DNA of 64,000 bases from positions 1 to 64,000 of the forward strand of contig JAZNNI010000094.1 of the NCBI GenBank assembly GCA_045580145.1. The letters are read 5' to 3'. The DNA comes from UBA1738 sp045580145. Its GTDB lineage: Bacteria > Bacillota > Clostridia > UBA1381. The first letter of the stretch is position 1, and every line of letters begins with the position of its first letter. The notes beneath the pieces were generated by a model. The model did not search any database, was not told the origin of the DNA, and worked only from the letters and a program-made list of their open reading frames with translations. Positions 42,195-50,967 of this stretch are shown here, in pieces. A program made the position numbers and the translations under genes.

Positions 42195-43666
42195 ATAAGA
42201 TCTCCGTTATAAATAGGTTCAAGTGCTTTTTGAATTGCCTTATATCTTTTGAAAACTGCAGCGTACTGCTTTGTTTTATTGTTATCAGGCAAAGTCTCTG
42301 ACACAACCCTATTGCAAGTTTTAAGTGCATCGTTTGCGTCACTAAAAATTCCAACAGCAATACCTGCAAGCATTGCACTTCCAAATGATGAATCGTTATA
42401 TTTCATTTCCACAAGCTTTATTCCCAAGCTATCTGCAACCATCTGGCGCCACAAAGGACTTTTTCCGCCACCTCCGATAATTATTGCGGAATCTGTATGA
42501 GGTATGTTCATATTATCAAGAGTTGTCTTACAATCAAGCATACTCATTGTAACGCCTTCTAAAACCGCCCTTGTAAAATGTGCTTTTGTATGTGAAGCAC
42601 GTACCCCAACAAAGTCTGCACACAAATTAGGATTTGCATACGGAGTTAATTCACCATTTAAATATGGATGAAAAATGAGACCATCTGAACCAATTTCAAC
42701 TTGTTCTGCCATAGCATCAAGCTCTTTGTAGTCGCCCTCAAAAGTATCTCTGAACCATCTGTACGACGCCGCACAGGATTTTGTGGCAGTTCCGGGGTAA
42801 AAGAGTCCGTCTATAAAATGAGAATAGTTTATGAGACTCACATCAGGATATGGTTTATCTGTGATAACACAAATTCTTCCTGCTGTTGCCAGCTTCAAAG
42901 TCATTTGTCCTTTATTTACTGCTCCTGATGCAAAAACCTCCATAACAGTGTCAGTCGTTCCACAAATAACTGGAGTTCCTTCGCAAAGACCCGTTATGCC
43001 TGCTGCCTCTTTTGTAATTTTTCCTACAACATCAGTAGGCTTTACGATTTGTGGCAACATATTTATGTCAATTCCCACTATGCCGCACAATTCCTCGCTC
43101 CACCGCATCGTATTAATATCAAACATCATTGAGCCTTCTGCTTCTATGTAGTCTGTTACATAATCACCTGTCAAAAAATGACGTACATAGTCCTTTGCAA
43201 AGAGAATTTTATTCACTCTGCTCCAGTTTTCCGGTTCGTTATTTTTTATCCACAAAATCTCTGGAAGTGTCCAGATGGTATCTGGCTTATGAAGTACCTG
43301 TTTTTCTATTATGTCAGCATAATTATTTTTAAGGTATTCAACTTCTTTAATGCTTCTTGTGTCTGTCCAGTAAATAGAAGGACGGATTACATTAAAATCT
43401 TCGTCCATTATTACTGCAGTGTGAGTTGCAGCATCAAGTGCTACAGCTACAATATCGCAAGGTGAAATATTGCTTTTTTTAAGTACACCACTGATATTTT
43501 TGCAAGTTGCATCTACCCAATCCGCCGGATTTTGCTCAGCATATCCCGGCTTTGGATAATGCGTTACATATTCAGTTGTATTGGTAGCACAAATAACACC
43601 ATCTTCGGAAAGAAGTGTTGCTTTTGATGCGCCACCACCAAAATCAATTCCAAGTAAATATTTCAT
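42191..43666 (-). CDS. FGGY-family carbohydrate kinase (xylulokinase-like)
   Basis: The 491-residue protein has the FGGY N-terminal motif LLGIDFGGGASKATLLSEDG, the PGYAEQNPADWVDA block near 45, CGTTDTVMEVFASGAV near 240 and the C-terminal phosphate-binding motif IIIGGGGKSPLWRQMVAD near 400. FGGY kinases phosphorylate ketoses or polyols, often xylulose, ribulose, rhamnulose or fuculose. In this operon it would phosphorylate the ketose formed by the isomerase. The operon has a second kinase of the PfkB type, so the two probably act on different intermediates or branches. SD: AAGGTAAGG. Confidence 0.92.
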   Translation of the reverse strand: MKYLLGIDFGGGASKATLLSEDGVICATNTTEYVTHYPKPGYAEQNPADWVDATCKNISGVLKKSNISPCDIVAVALDAATHTAVIMDEDFNVIRPSIYWTDTRSIKEVEYLKNNYADIIEKQVLHKPDTIWTLPEILWIKNNEPENWSRVNKILFAKDYVRHFLTGDYVTDYIEAEGSMMFDINTMRWSEELCGIVGIDINMLPQIVKPTDVVGKITKEAAGITGLCEGTPVICGTTDTVMEVFASGAVNKGQMTLKLATAGRICVITDKPYPDVSLINYSHFIDGLFYPGTATKSCAASYRWFRDTFEGDYKELDAMAEQVEIGSDGLIFHPYLNGELTPYANPNLCADFVGVRASHTKAHFTRAVLEGVTMSMLDCKTTLDNMNIPHTDSAIIIGGGGKSPLWRQMVADSLGIKLVEMKYNDSSFGSAMLAGIAVGIFSDANDALKTCNRVVSETLPDNNKTKQYAAVFKRYKAIQKALEPIYNGDLI

Positions 43667-43680
43667 TTTTATTCCTTACC

Positions 43681-44328
43681 TTAGTACTTAACCATATAAT
43701 TTATTCCGTGTATTCCTGGATGAACGCCCCTGTCGATCAAAGTATTGTTTTCGTCATGACAAAGAATCCATTTATTCTTTTTAAATAGCAATTTATCATC
43801 TGTCTTAAAATCCAACACATCATTTGTGTCCTTAGGAAGTACAACAACACACGAAAATCCATTGTCACTTACCTGGCATGGGCAAAAATGCAGTGACGTT
43901 CCAAAAATCAGAGCTGCCTCACCTTTTTCCAGATAAAATGCCTTTATCTTTTTAGAATCGTACTCATTTCCTTCCATTTCATACCTAAGCCCCAAAAGAA
44001 GAACAAGTGGCGTTGCAGCAACATTTATCTCTGCACTGTTGTGAAATTCAAGTGCATTCATCTGTGAGCTGTAACCATGACACAGACCAATCTGTGCATC
44101 ACAGCCTCCAAACAGCGCGTCTTTTATCTTACTTGCGCCTTTTGCATTTTCAAGTTCATTAACAGAAAGTAAATATGAACTTCCACTTTCGGGTTTTTGA
44201 ATTTTACCACAAATTTCTACAAACTCATCAGTATTAATATCAAGAACTTTTCCATATTTTTTGAATTCTTCATCCGTTATTCTAAAAAATTCAAGTTCAG
44301 GATTTAACCTTTTTAATCTTTCCAGCAT
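43681..44328 (-). CDS. DUF4867-like protein of unknown function
   Basis: The 215-residue protein shows a cupin-like pattern: FGGCDAQIGLCHGYSSQMNA and LEFHNSAEINVAATPLVLLL near 95-115. ALIFGTSLHFCPCQV near 143 and GFSCVVVLPKDTND near 160 follow. It resembles the DUF4867 family found in sugar-use operons of Clostridia, which is distantly similar to ureidoglycolate lyase-type cupins. His and Glu in HNSAE and the late Cys/His cluster could bind metal. It lies 11 nt after the IolB-like gene. A role as an isomerase or lactonase in the same pathway is inference. Confidence 0.6.
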   Translation of the reverse strand: MLERLKRLNPELEFFRITDEEFKKYGKVLDINTDEFVEICGKIQKPESGSSYLLSVNELENAKGASKIKDALFGGCDAQIGLCHGYSSQMNALEFHNSAEINVAATPLVLLLGLRYEMEGNEYDSKKIKAFYLEKGEAALIFGTSLHFCPCQVSDNGFSCVVVLPKDTNDVLDFKTDDKLLFKKNKWILCHDENNTLIDRGVHPGIHGINYMVKY

Positions 44329-44339
44329 ACTATTACCCT

Positions 44340-45125
44340 TTATTTATTCAGCCACGCGTGGTCTTCGTCAGTTGTCATATAAAAACCTCTTACCGGACCT
44401 GCCATTATCCATAGCATATAGTTTTTATAGCCCGGCGCACTATGAAATGGGTGGTATCCTCTTGGAATTTCAACGAAATCTCCCGACTTAACTGTATAAG
44501 TTTCGTCAATATCACCCTCCATTGTATAAACCTTTTGAATGCCAAAACCTTGCGGCTTATCAAATTCATAGTAATAAATTTCTTCTGTGTTTGCCTCTGT
44601 TGGCATATTAGCATCATCGTGCTTATGTGGCGGATAGCTTGACCATTGTCCACCTTCTATCCAACACTCGCCGATATATATCTGGTCTGCTTCTACTCTC
44701 TCATCAAGAACAAACATTGCATGTCTTTGCCAACCTGGTTTTCCGAGGTCTTTAGCAACAACATCTTCAGGTTTTATAAGTACCGGCTTGTGATCATTCT
44801 TTGACGGACATTTACTAACTGCGATTGAAACATCACCGACACCTGTAATTGTGAAATCTGTATTTCGAGGAATATATACACAAGTTGCATTGCCGTCAAA
44901 AACAGTTTCTCTATCGCCGATATTTTCGTACTTAAAGTCTTTGCCGCAAACTGTGCACTTACCACCTAAAATAAGTAGTGCAAACTCTTTGTCACTTTCG
45001 TAATATGCTTTAGTTTGTCCGTCTGCAAGTTTAACCATGTCTATTTCAACATTCTTACAGTGGCTGTTTTCTTTTGTAAAAATTTCAGATTTTCCAAGCT
45101 TTTTATTCCAATTTCTCTTATACAT
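44340..45125 (-). CDS. IolB-like isomerase (5-deoxy-glucuronate isomerase family)
   Basis: The 261-residue bicupin has the IolB metal site: SYPPHKHD near 175, NTEEIYYYEF near 190 and GYHPFHSAPGYKNYMLWIMAG near 230. IolB turns 5-deoxy-glucuronate into 2-deoxy-5-keto-gluconate in inositol breakdown; KduI-type relatives act on uronates. I used the ATG at 45125, with AGGAGA 9 nt upstream, rather than the GTG at 45134. No iolG, iolE, iolD or iolA genes are present, so this paralogue is probably recruited for another keto-sugar or uronate. It overlaps the kinase gene by 8 nt. Confidence 0.85.
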   Translation of the reverse strand: MYKRNWNKKLGKSEIFTKENSHCKNVEIDMVKLADGQTKAYYESDKEFALLILGGKCTVCGKDFKYENIGDRETVFDGNATCVYIPRNTDFTITGVGDVSIAVSKCPSKNDHKPVLIKPEDVVAKDLGKPGWQRHAMFVLDERVEADQIYIGECWIEGGQWSSYPPHKHDDANMPTEANTEEIYYYEFDKPQGFGIQKVYTMEGDIDETYTVKSGDFVEIPRGYHPFHSAPGYKNYMLWIMAGPVRGFYMTTDEDHAWLNK

Positions 45126-46029
45126 TAATTCCACTCTCCTTTAAAAATTCCATTGCTTCATCAAATGTAGGCACAGCTACTCTTGCTCCGATTTTCGTGC
45201 ATTTTAAAGCAGATACGGCACTTGAGAACACACATGCATCATAGTAATTATAACCTGAATTTACTGCAAATGCAAATGCTCCGTGAAAAACATCACCCGA
45301 CCCATTTGTATCAACTGCATCAACTAAGAATGCAGGATAGCTTTTTACTTCTTTTCCGTCATAGATTATGCCACCTTTTTTTCCTTGCGTTATAACCACA
45401 ACTTCGGGAGAATATTTTTCAAACAAGACTTTCGCTGCATCTTCTACTGTTTTTTCTCCTGTATGACCTGTAGCGAATTCTTCTGATGGGATTAAAATAT
45501 CGGTATAAGGAAGCAGTTTTTCAACTCCTTCATAAAGACCGCCTGCATCATACAAGACCTTGGTTCCATTTTCGTTCGCAATTTTTGCACCATCAATTGC
45601 AGCTTCCATTTCATTTCCGTCAACCATAAGAATGTTTGCTCCCTTAACCGCCTCTTTCTGAGCTTCATTAAGCCTCAGCGGTGGTATATTTCCTTTATAA
45701 AAAACACAAGTTCTGGAAGCTGTTTCCTTGTTCAGCCATATAGACGACGAAAATGACACAAATCCTTTTTCAAGCGTGACAAACTCTGTCGATACGTTAT
45801 ATCTTTCTAAATCCCCTTTTAAAAACACCCCTGCTCCGTCATCTGTCAAAGCTCCTAAATAAGCACATTTTGCGCCAAGCTTTGAAGCGGCAACAAGCCC
45901 CGTAGCACACGGCCCACCGCCGCTTTGTACGGAGCTTTCTGCTCTTAGTTTAGTGTCTTCTTCGGGAAATTTGGAAATAGTATATAATGTATCACATACA
46001 TTTGCGCCTATTCCAACTATATCACTCAT
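45118..46029 (-). CDS. PfkB-family sugar kinase (ketohexokinase/sulfofructose-kinase-like subgroup)
   Basis: The 303-residue ribokinase-fold protein has the N-terminal block VQSGGGPCATGLVAASKLGA near 34 and the catalytic anion-hole motif DAVDTNGSGDVFHGAFAFAV near 237, where the usual G-A-G-D reads G-S-G-D. The N-terminal layout resembles ketohexokinase and YihV-like kinases more than IolC. It would phosphorylate a ketose or keto-acid before aldol cleavage. The aldolase gene is directly upstream and an IolB-like isomerase directly downstream, matching the IolB-IolC-IolJ sequence of steps in concept, though the substrate may differ. Confidence 0.88.
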   Translation of the reverse strand: MSDIVGIGANVCDTLYTISKFPEEDTKLRAESSVQSGGGPCATGLVAASKLGAKCAYLGALTDDGAGVFLKGDLERYNVSTEFVTLEKGFVSFSSSIWLNKETASRTCVFYKGNIPPLRLNEAQKEAVKGANILMVDGNEMEAAIDGAKIANENGTKVLYDAGGLYEGVEKLLPYTDILIPSEEFATGHTGEKTVEDAAKVLFEKYSPEVVVITQGKKGGIIYDGKEVKSYPAFLVDAVDTNGSGDVFHGAFAFAVNSGYNYYDACVFSSAVSALKCTKIGARVAVPTFDEAMEFLKESGINV

Positions 46030-46032
46030 AAA

Positions 46033-46872
46033 TTATGCCTTTCCGTTTGCATCAACTAATCTTATTTTTTCAACTGCAAGCTTTTTAACAGTTTCAATCG
46101 GGTGTTTCATAAACAGGTCAATTGCAAGGCTTCTGTTCGGGTCATCAAGTGTTTCCTTTGTACCCTCAGCAAAAGCGCAACAAACATCAGTACCAATATT
46201 CATCTTACGGATTCCTGCTTTTATTGCGGCTTTAACCTGATCATCAGGAATTCCTGAGCCACCGTGAAGAACAAGCGGTATTCCCCCTGTTGCTTCTCTT
46301 ATTGCTTTTACTCTTTCAATGTCAAGCTTTGGAGTTTTCTTGTAATGACCATGAGCATTACCGATTAAAACTGCAAGACAGCAAACATTTGTTCTTTTCA
46401 CAAATTCTGCAGCTTCTTCAGGGTCAGTAAATTCGTCCATACTATCATCATTTACACTACCCACATGACCAAGCTCGCCTTCAACCTCAACATCAATCGC
46501 GTCACAAATATTTACAATATGTTTTGTATTTTCAATATTTTCTTCCAGAGGATGAACAGAGCCATCATACATAATACCTGTTGCACCCCAGCGAAGAGCT
46601 TTTTGAATTTCAAGCTCTGACGGACCGTGGTCTAAGTGGAAGCATACCGGAACAGTAGCCTTTCTTGCCGCTGCGATAATCGCAGGGCAAAGATAATATC
46701 CAACTTCTTCATTTAAAAGTCTTGGGTAAACCTGAATGATAATCGGTGCTCTTTCTTCTTCTGCTGCCTTAATTACTCCCATAACAGTTTCAGTATTATA
46801 TACGTTGAATGCAGGTATTGCAAAATTGCCTTTTTCTGCTAAGTCAATTACTGTTTTTAAGCTTACAAGCAT
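46033..46872 (-). CDS. Class II (zinc) aldolase, FbaA/GatY/IolJ family
   Basis: The 279-residue aldolase has FHLDHGPSELEIQKALRWGA near 80 (zinc His and catalytic Asp), DGSVHPLEENI near 103, EVEGELGHVGS near 130, GNAHGHYK near 175, LHGGSGIPDDQV near 205 and KMNIGTDVC near 228. It splits a ketose-1-phosphate or similar compound into DHAP plus an aldehyde. Length and motifs fit the short GatY/KbaY/IolJ group rather than long FbaA. It overlaps the Fe-S protein gene by 10 nt. The aldehyde released cannot be told from sequence. Confidence 0.92.
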   Translation of the reverse strand: MLVSLKTVIDLAEKGNFAIPAFNVYNTETVMGVIKAAEEERAPIIIQVYPRLLNEEVGYYLCPAIIAAARKATVPVCFHLDHGPSELEIQKALRWGATGIMYDGSVHPLEENIENTKHIVNICDAIDVEVEGELGHVGSVNDDSMDEFTDPEEAAEFVKRTNVCCLAVLIGNAHGHYKKTPKLDIERVKAIREATGGIPLVLHGGSGIPDDQVKAAIKAGIRKMNIGTDVCCAFAEGTKETLDDPNRSLAIDLFMKHPIETVKKLAVEKIRLVDANGKA

Positions 46873-47933
46873 TTTTCAATAACCTCCTCAACCTTCATAA
46901 GTTCAATATCTTCCGGCTTTGTCTTTGAAAGCATAATATGTTCTGCAGGACTAGCTGTAACTAAAACCTTTACATTTACATTCTTAGCATTTATCCATCT
47001 GTTCTCTGCCACCTTTTCAATAACAGACGGCATATACTCGTTCATAATAAGGTGTCCTGCAAGCATTGTATCCTTGCGATTTAAAAGCATCTCATTAACA
47101 CTTCCGCAAGCAGATAAAATTTCTCTTACAGGCTCTGTTTCTTCTAAATCCCTTGCAAGAATTGGTGAATCCTGTGGGGTTAATTCAAGGCCTGTATTTT
47201 TAACTGCAAGCTTTCCGTCTTTAATTAGTTCTGCCAAAAATGCAGTAAATGTAACTACTTCTGCTTTTACGTCAATTCCCCACTCCTTATATTCACGCAT
47301 CATAACTTTTGCGTCAGCAGGGTCATAGCAAATTACCTTTTTATACTTATTTAAAACCTTTGCGCAATTTTCCATAACAGCCTTTGTCTCGGCAGCTGCT
47401 CCAATCAAGAAGTCCATTGAATAACCGCTATTAGGCTCATCCTTCAAAATTGTGAAGTCAACACCTGCTTTTTTAAGAACTTCAGCAGCAACTTTTGCAC
47501 AGCCAAATGCCCTTGTATCTTCACCAATAAAGAAAAGTGTATCGGAATCTTCAAAATCAGGTATTTTATTTTCATTTTCTATGCCGTAAATATTGCCTTT
47601 TTCCTGAAAGTTTGAAAGCATAGTCATTACGTAATCAGGGAGCTTTCCGTCAAGAGCTGCACCGAGTCTTGCCTCCTTAGTATATAAAACAGGATCCCAA
47701 CCTGTTGTGCAGTCAGCTACACAGCCGCCGCAAAGGGAACATTCATATACATTATTTATAATATCATCTGAATATTCAATAGCATCACGAAGCACCAAAG
47801 AAAGTCCTAAAGCTCTTGCTCTTGCGGTGTTTCTTTCAAGACCTGTCGCGTTTCCGATAGGACAGATGTGATGACACATCCAACAGAAACGGCACGAATT
47901 TATATGTTCTTTTGCTTTTTGTGTAAATTGCAT
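46863..47933 (-). CDS. GlcF-like Fe-S protein that has lost its CCG cysteines
   Basis: The 356-residue protein has two N-terminal [4Fe-4S] motifs, C14-x2-C17-x2-C20-x3-C24-P and C65-x2-C68-x2-C71-x3-C75, as in glycolate oxidase GlcF and HdrD-type partners of FAD dehydrogenases. The rest follows the GlcF plan, but each CCG-domain position is replaced. The usual D-P-C reads PQDSPILARDL, C-C-G-G-G reads MLAGHLIM, and T-A-C-P-x-C reads VTASPAEH. It can therefore relay electrons through two clusters but should lack the noncubane CCG cluster. It sits between the FAD oxidase and the aldolase; electrons probably pass on to the EtfBA fusion. Confidence 0.85.
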   Translation of the reverse strand: MQFTQKAKEHINSCRFCWMCHHICPIGNATGLERNTARARALGLSLVLRDAIEYSDDIINNVYECSLCGGCVADCTTGWDPVLYTKEARLGAALDGKLPDYVMTMLSNFQEKGNIYGIENENKIPDFEDSDTLFFIGEDTRAFGCAKVAAEVLKKAGVDFTILKDEPNSGYSMDFLIGAAAETKAVMENCAKVLNKYKKVICYDPADAKVMMREYKEWGIDVKAEVVTFTAFLAELIKDGKLAVKNTGLELTPQDSPILARDLEETEPVREILSACGSVNEMLLNRKDTMLAGHLIMNEYMPSVIEKVAENRWINAKNVNVKVLVTASPAEHIMLSKTKPEDIELMKVEEVIEKCL

Positions 47934-47946
47934 TTAAATTCCCTCC

Positions 47947-49371
47947 TTATAGTCCAAGCTTAAACGGATTCATAATTCCGTTCGGGTCAAGCTGCTTCTT
48001 AATTCCCTCAAACACCTGCATTGCAGGGCCATACTGTTCCTTCATAAGTCTTCCGAGCTTAATACCTACGCCGTGGTGGTCATTAACAACACCGCCGTTA
48101 GCTAAGGCTGTTCTTACGCCACAATTCCAGATTTCCTGATGAAGTCTGAAAGCTTCGTGTGGGTCCTGAGGAACCTTATCACCATCAACGATAAAGCGGT
48201 CATAAATCATACAACCCCACTCATACCAATGTGAGAAGTGTGCAATAAATTTAGCCTGTGGGAAGTTTGTCTCAATTGCTTTCTTCATTTCCCAATAGAT
48301 CTTTTCAATCTTGTCATAAGGTGCGATTGTATCCATTGTACCGAAGCACTGCGGAATGTCCATCATATGTCCTGGATAAAAGAATGTAATCTTTTCCTTC
48401 CACCACTTTTCACCATATTCTGAGCCTAAATCTTCAGCACCATACTTTGCAAATGTTTCAAGAAGAATCTTCTTTTCAAGTTCAACCATTTCAGCAACAC
48501 CCTCAATGGCGATATTCATAAATGCACCCTTCTTCTCTACACCAACAATCTTCTTGATAAGTGATGCAGTTTCAGCCTCGTCATAAAGACGCATAACCGA
48601 TGGTTTAAACTTCTGAAGAAGCTCACGTCCTGCGTTGAATGCATCAGTCATATTATGGAATAAGAAGCCTCTGAACTGTCTTGATTCAGGCTGTTCGTAA
48701 ATTCTCATCTGTGCCTTTGTCATAACGCCGAGTGTACCCTCAGAACCGATAAAAATCTGGTTCAAATCAGGTCCTGCTGCGTGCTTTGGAGCTGGCGATG
48801 TTTCAATAATATCTCCATTTGGAAGAACAACCTCCATCTGAAGCACCATATCATCAATCTTACCATACTTAGTTGATGATACGCCTATACCGCGGTGTGC
48901 TAAAAATCCGCCGACTGTTGAACAGGTGAGTGATGAAGGATAGTGCATTGTTGCATATCCTCTTTCATTTGCCGCCCATTCGATGTGCTTATAAATAGCA
49001 CCTGTGCCACATTCTATGTACATTCCCTGTTCATTTACATCGTAAATTTTATTCATTCTCTTTGTATCAAGAACGATACCACCACATACAGGAAGGGCAC
49101 CACCTTGTGTTCCACCACCTGCACCCCAAGTTGTTACAGGGATTTTATAGTAGTTTGCAATTTTAAGGACTGCAGAAACTTCTTTTGCATCCTTAGGTGC
49201 AACGATAAAGTCACCCTCAGGCATACGAAGACCTCTGTCTGCCCACATACGTGATAACCAGAAGTAGTCAACACTATGTGTAAGCTTGTCAATAGTACGC
49301 GTAGAACAGTTTTCTCTGCCTACCGCATCCTCAAGTTCTGTTGTGATTACATCAAACAAAAAATCTGTCAT
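47947..49371 (-). CDS. FAD-linked 2-hydroxyacid/polyol oxidase, GlcD/alkyl-DHAP-synthase-like
   Basis: The 474-residue protein has a PCMH-type FAD domain (DFIVAPKDAKEVSAVLKIAN near 53, TTWGAGGGTQGG near 82 and IGSEGTLGVMTKAQMRIYE near 210). A FAD-oxidase C-terminal domain follows, with HFSHWYEWGCMIYDRF near 375, NDHHGVGIKLGRLM near 430 and LDPNGIMNPFKLG at the end. The double His in DHHGVG resembles alkyl-dihydroxyacetone-phosphate synthases and glycerol/lactate oxidases. It should oxidise a hydroxyl next to a carboxylate or phosphate, passing electrons to the Fe-S protein. SD: AAGGAGAAG. It is the second gene of the operon. Confidence 0.88.
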   Translation of the reverse strand: MTDFLFDVITTELEDAVGRENCSTRTIDKLTHSVDYFWLSRMWADRGLRMPEGDFIVAPKDAKEVSAVLKIANYYKIPVTTWGAGGGTQGGALPVCGGIVLDTKRMNKIYDVNEQGMYIECGTGAIYKHIEWAANERGYATMHYPSSLTCSTVGGFLAHRGIGVSSTKYGKIDDMVLQMEVVLPNGDIIETSPAPKHAAGPDLNQIFIGSEGTLGVMTKAQMRIYEQPESRQFRGFLFHNMTDAFNAGRELLQKFKPSVMRLYDEAETASLIKKIVGVEKKGAFMNIAIEGVAEMVELEKKILLETFAKYGAEDLGSEYGEKWWKEKITFFYPGHMMDIPQCFGTMDTIAPYDKIEKIYWEMKKAIETNFPQAKFIAHFSHWYEWGCMIYDRFIVDGDKVPQDPHEAFRLHQEIWNCGVRTALANGGVVNDHHGVGIKLGRLMKEQYGPAMQVFEGIKKQLDPNGIMNPFKLGL

Positions 49372-49396
49372 TTTTTCTTCTCCTTACTTTTCTTTA

Positions 49397-50797
49397 TTAT
49401 TCCATCGGGTCATAAGTAATGCCCGGAACATACTTACAAAATTCTTCCAAAACATCGGTATAATCTCCATAGATTTCCGACATATGATGTATATAAGGTC
49501 CGTTTATAAGCTTTTTCTCAAGCATTGACAAATCCTTAAATTCTGCCCACATATATGTGCCCCAGGTATAAGGGCCGTCAACCGTTTTGAAATTTCCTGA
49601 AAGTAATGTATATTTTCCGCAATCTCCCTGAAATCTTGCGATTGTATATACTCCGTCCTTTGCCCTGAAGGCAGGCTTTCCAGCGAGTATCTTAGCCTTA
49701 GAATCTCCCGCTTTTACAGAGTACGGGAACGGGCCGCAATGCCACAAGAGCTCGGCATTTTTATTTTCAGGATGTCTTGTGGTAAATTCACCAAAAAGCG
49801 GTGCTGACTTTCCGCGTGTTGCACATCTTAAAAGTACTGATGTGATTGCACCAAATATGTCATATTCGCAGGTGACTATATATCCCATATCGCCAAGAAT
49901 ACTCATTGCAAGACACGGATTTACTCCAACAGCCGTCGGCATTGCTGACCAGCATTCAGTTGTCAGAACATCAGCTTCAGTTTCATTGAATATCTCAATA
50001 TATGCATATACAAAAGCCGCAAGCTTTTTTAACTCCTCATCAGAACTTCCTGTCGTGTCATACATATCCTTAAGACGTTCGACGTCTTCTGCAAGCTCCG
50101 AAACCTTTGAACTAATTAATCTGTTATATTTTTCGGCAAACAAAGCCATATTTACCGTATTTAAGTTAAACCCGAATTTTTCCGTAAGCTCAAGTTCATT
50201 GGCCATAACGCTTTTAAATGCATTTAATCGTGTTCCAACCTGCGTAACTGTCAGTTTTTTAAAATTTTTAACCATAGTTACGACAGACAAAAATTTGTTC
50301 ATACCTTCCCTGAAAATATCGCTTTCAACAGGACAATTTTCTATGTATGAAAATGGTATATTGTATCTTCTTAACTGCTTACTTATAGCAAAAAGTCCAC
50401 ATTGTCCGTCTGTATACCTCGTTCCGTCCGGTTCAAAAACCATATCCTGCGGGCCCCATAAAAGAACAGGTAATCCCATTTCTTTAGCAACCCTGCCACA
50501 GGCTTCTTCATTACCGAAATTGCAGTTTATAATGAATATAGCATCAACCTTTTCTTCTTTTAAATATTCACAAACTTTGCTACAGTCAGTATTTTTATAA
50601 AGAAGTCCATATTCGTTCAGCCAATCCAAATCACAAAACTGTGTCATTTCATCCTGAAAATTCGCTTTTAGGTAATCAATTACATATTTTTTGTTTTCTA
50701 CGCCCTTTGCCACTTCAAACATACCTTTGCGATTTTCAAAGTTGGCAACATGTCTTACATCTGGAACAAGACCAATTTTGAGTTTAAAATTAAGCAC
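49397..50797 (-). CDS. L-fucose/L-arabinose isomerase-family protein
   Basis: The 466-residue protein follows the plan of the fucose/arabinose isomerase superfamily. An N-terminal Rossmann-like domain has the motif IFIINCNFGNEEACGRVAKE near 88 and LPVLLWGPQD near 108. The metal-dependent C-terminal half holds VLTTECWSAMPTAVGVNPCL (Glu, near 279), GYIVTCEYDIFGAI (Asp, near 306) and HCGPFPYS (His, near 355). These enzymes convert aldoses to ketoses. It is the first gene of the operon and starts with GTG at 50797 after GGGAG. The natural sugar is unknown. Confidence 0.85.
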   Translation of the reverse strand: MLNFKLKIGLVPDVRHVANFENRKGMFEVAKGVENKKYVIDYLKANFQDEMTQFCDLDWLNEYGLLYKNTDCSKVCEYLKEEKVDAIFIINCNFGNEEACGRVAKEMGLPVLLWGPQDMVFEPDGTRYTDGQCGLFAISKQLRRYNIPFSYIENCPVESDIFREGMNKFLSVVTMVKNFKKLTVTQVGTRLNAFKSVMANELELTEKFGFNLNTVNMALFAEKYNRLISSKVSELAEDVERLKDMYDTTGSSDEELKKLAAFVYAYIEIFNETEADVLTTECWSAMPTAVGVNPCLAMSILGDMGYIVTCEYDIFGAITSVLLRCATRGKSAPLFGEFTTRHPENKNAELLWHCGPFPYSVKAGDSKAKILAGKPAFRAKDGVYTIARFQGDCGKYTLLSGNFKTVDGPYTWGTYMWAEFKDLSMLEKKLINGPYIHHMSEIYGDYTDVLEEFCKYVPGITYDPME

Positions 50798-50848
50798 AAG
50801 CTCTACTCCCGAAAATTATTTTCACTTTTTTAGTAATACACCTCTTAT

Positions 50849-50877
50849 ATGTTATCACATTTTAAAACTTTTTTCAA
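50849..50877 (-). promoter_or_regulatory. Promoter of the nine-gene catabolic operon
   Basis: TTGAAA (50877-50872), 17 nt, TAACAT (50854-50849) on the minus strand, 52 nt before the GTG start. I see no other candidate promoter inside the operon, whose genes are 25 nt or less apart. Confidence 0.5.
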
Positions 50878-50935
50878 TACCTTTTTATGAAAAATTTTTT
50901 TAAAATAAATTATATTTTTAAGCAAAACCAACAAA

Positions 50936-50964
50936 AAAAGCAGTTACACGAACTAACTGCTTTT
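50936..50964 (-). terminator. Terminator of the MATE exporter gene
   Basis: AAAAGCAGTTA pairs with TAACTGCTTTT over 11 bp around GTTCGTG, with a T-run on the minus strand just after the MATE stop codon. Confidence 0.85.
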
Positions 50965-50967
50965 ATC

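Noticed and set aside
44340..46872. The IolB-like, PfkB and aldolase genes as a standard myo-inositol operon
   Set aside because: iolG, iolE, iolD and iolA are missing, the kinase resembles ketohexokinase/YihV-like proteins more than IolC, and the other six genes do not belong to inositol breakdown.
49779..50600. A 273-codon open frame on the plus strand
   Set aside because: It lies wholly antisense to the FucI/AraA-like isomerase gene, has no ribosome site and no recognisable domain. The minus-strand protein has clear family motifs, so this is a shadow frame.
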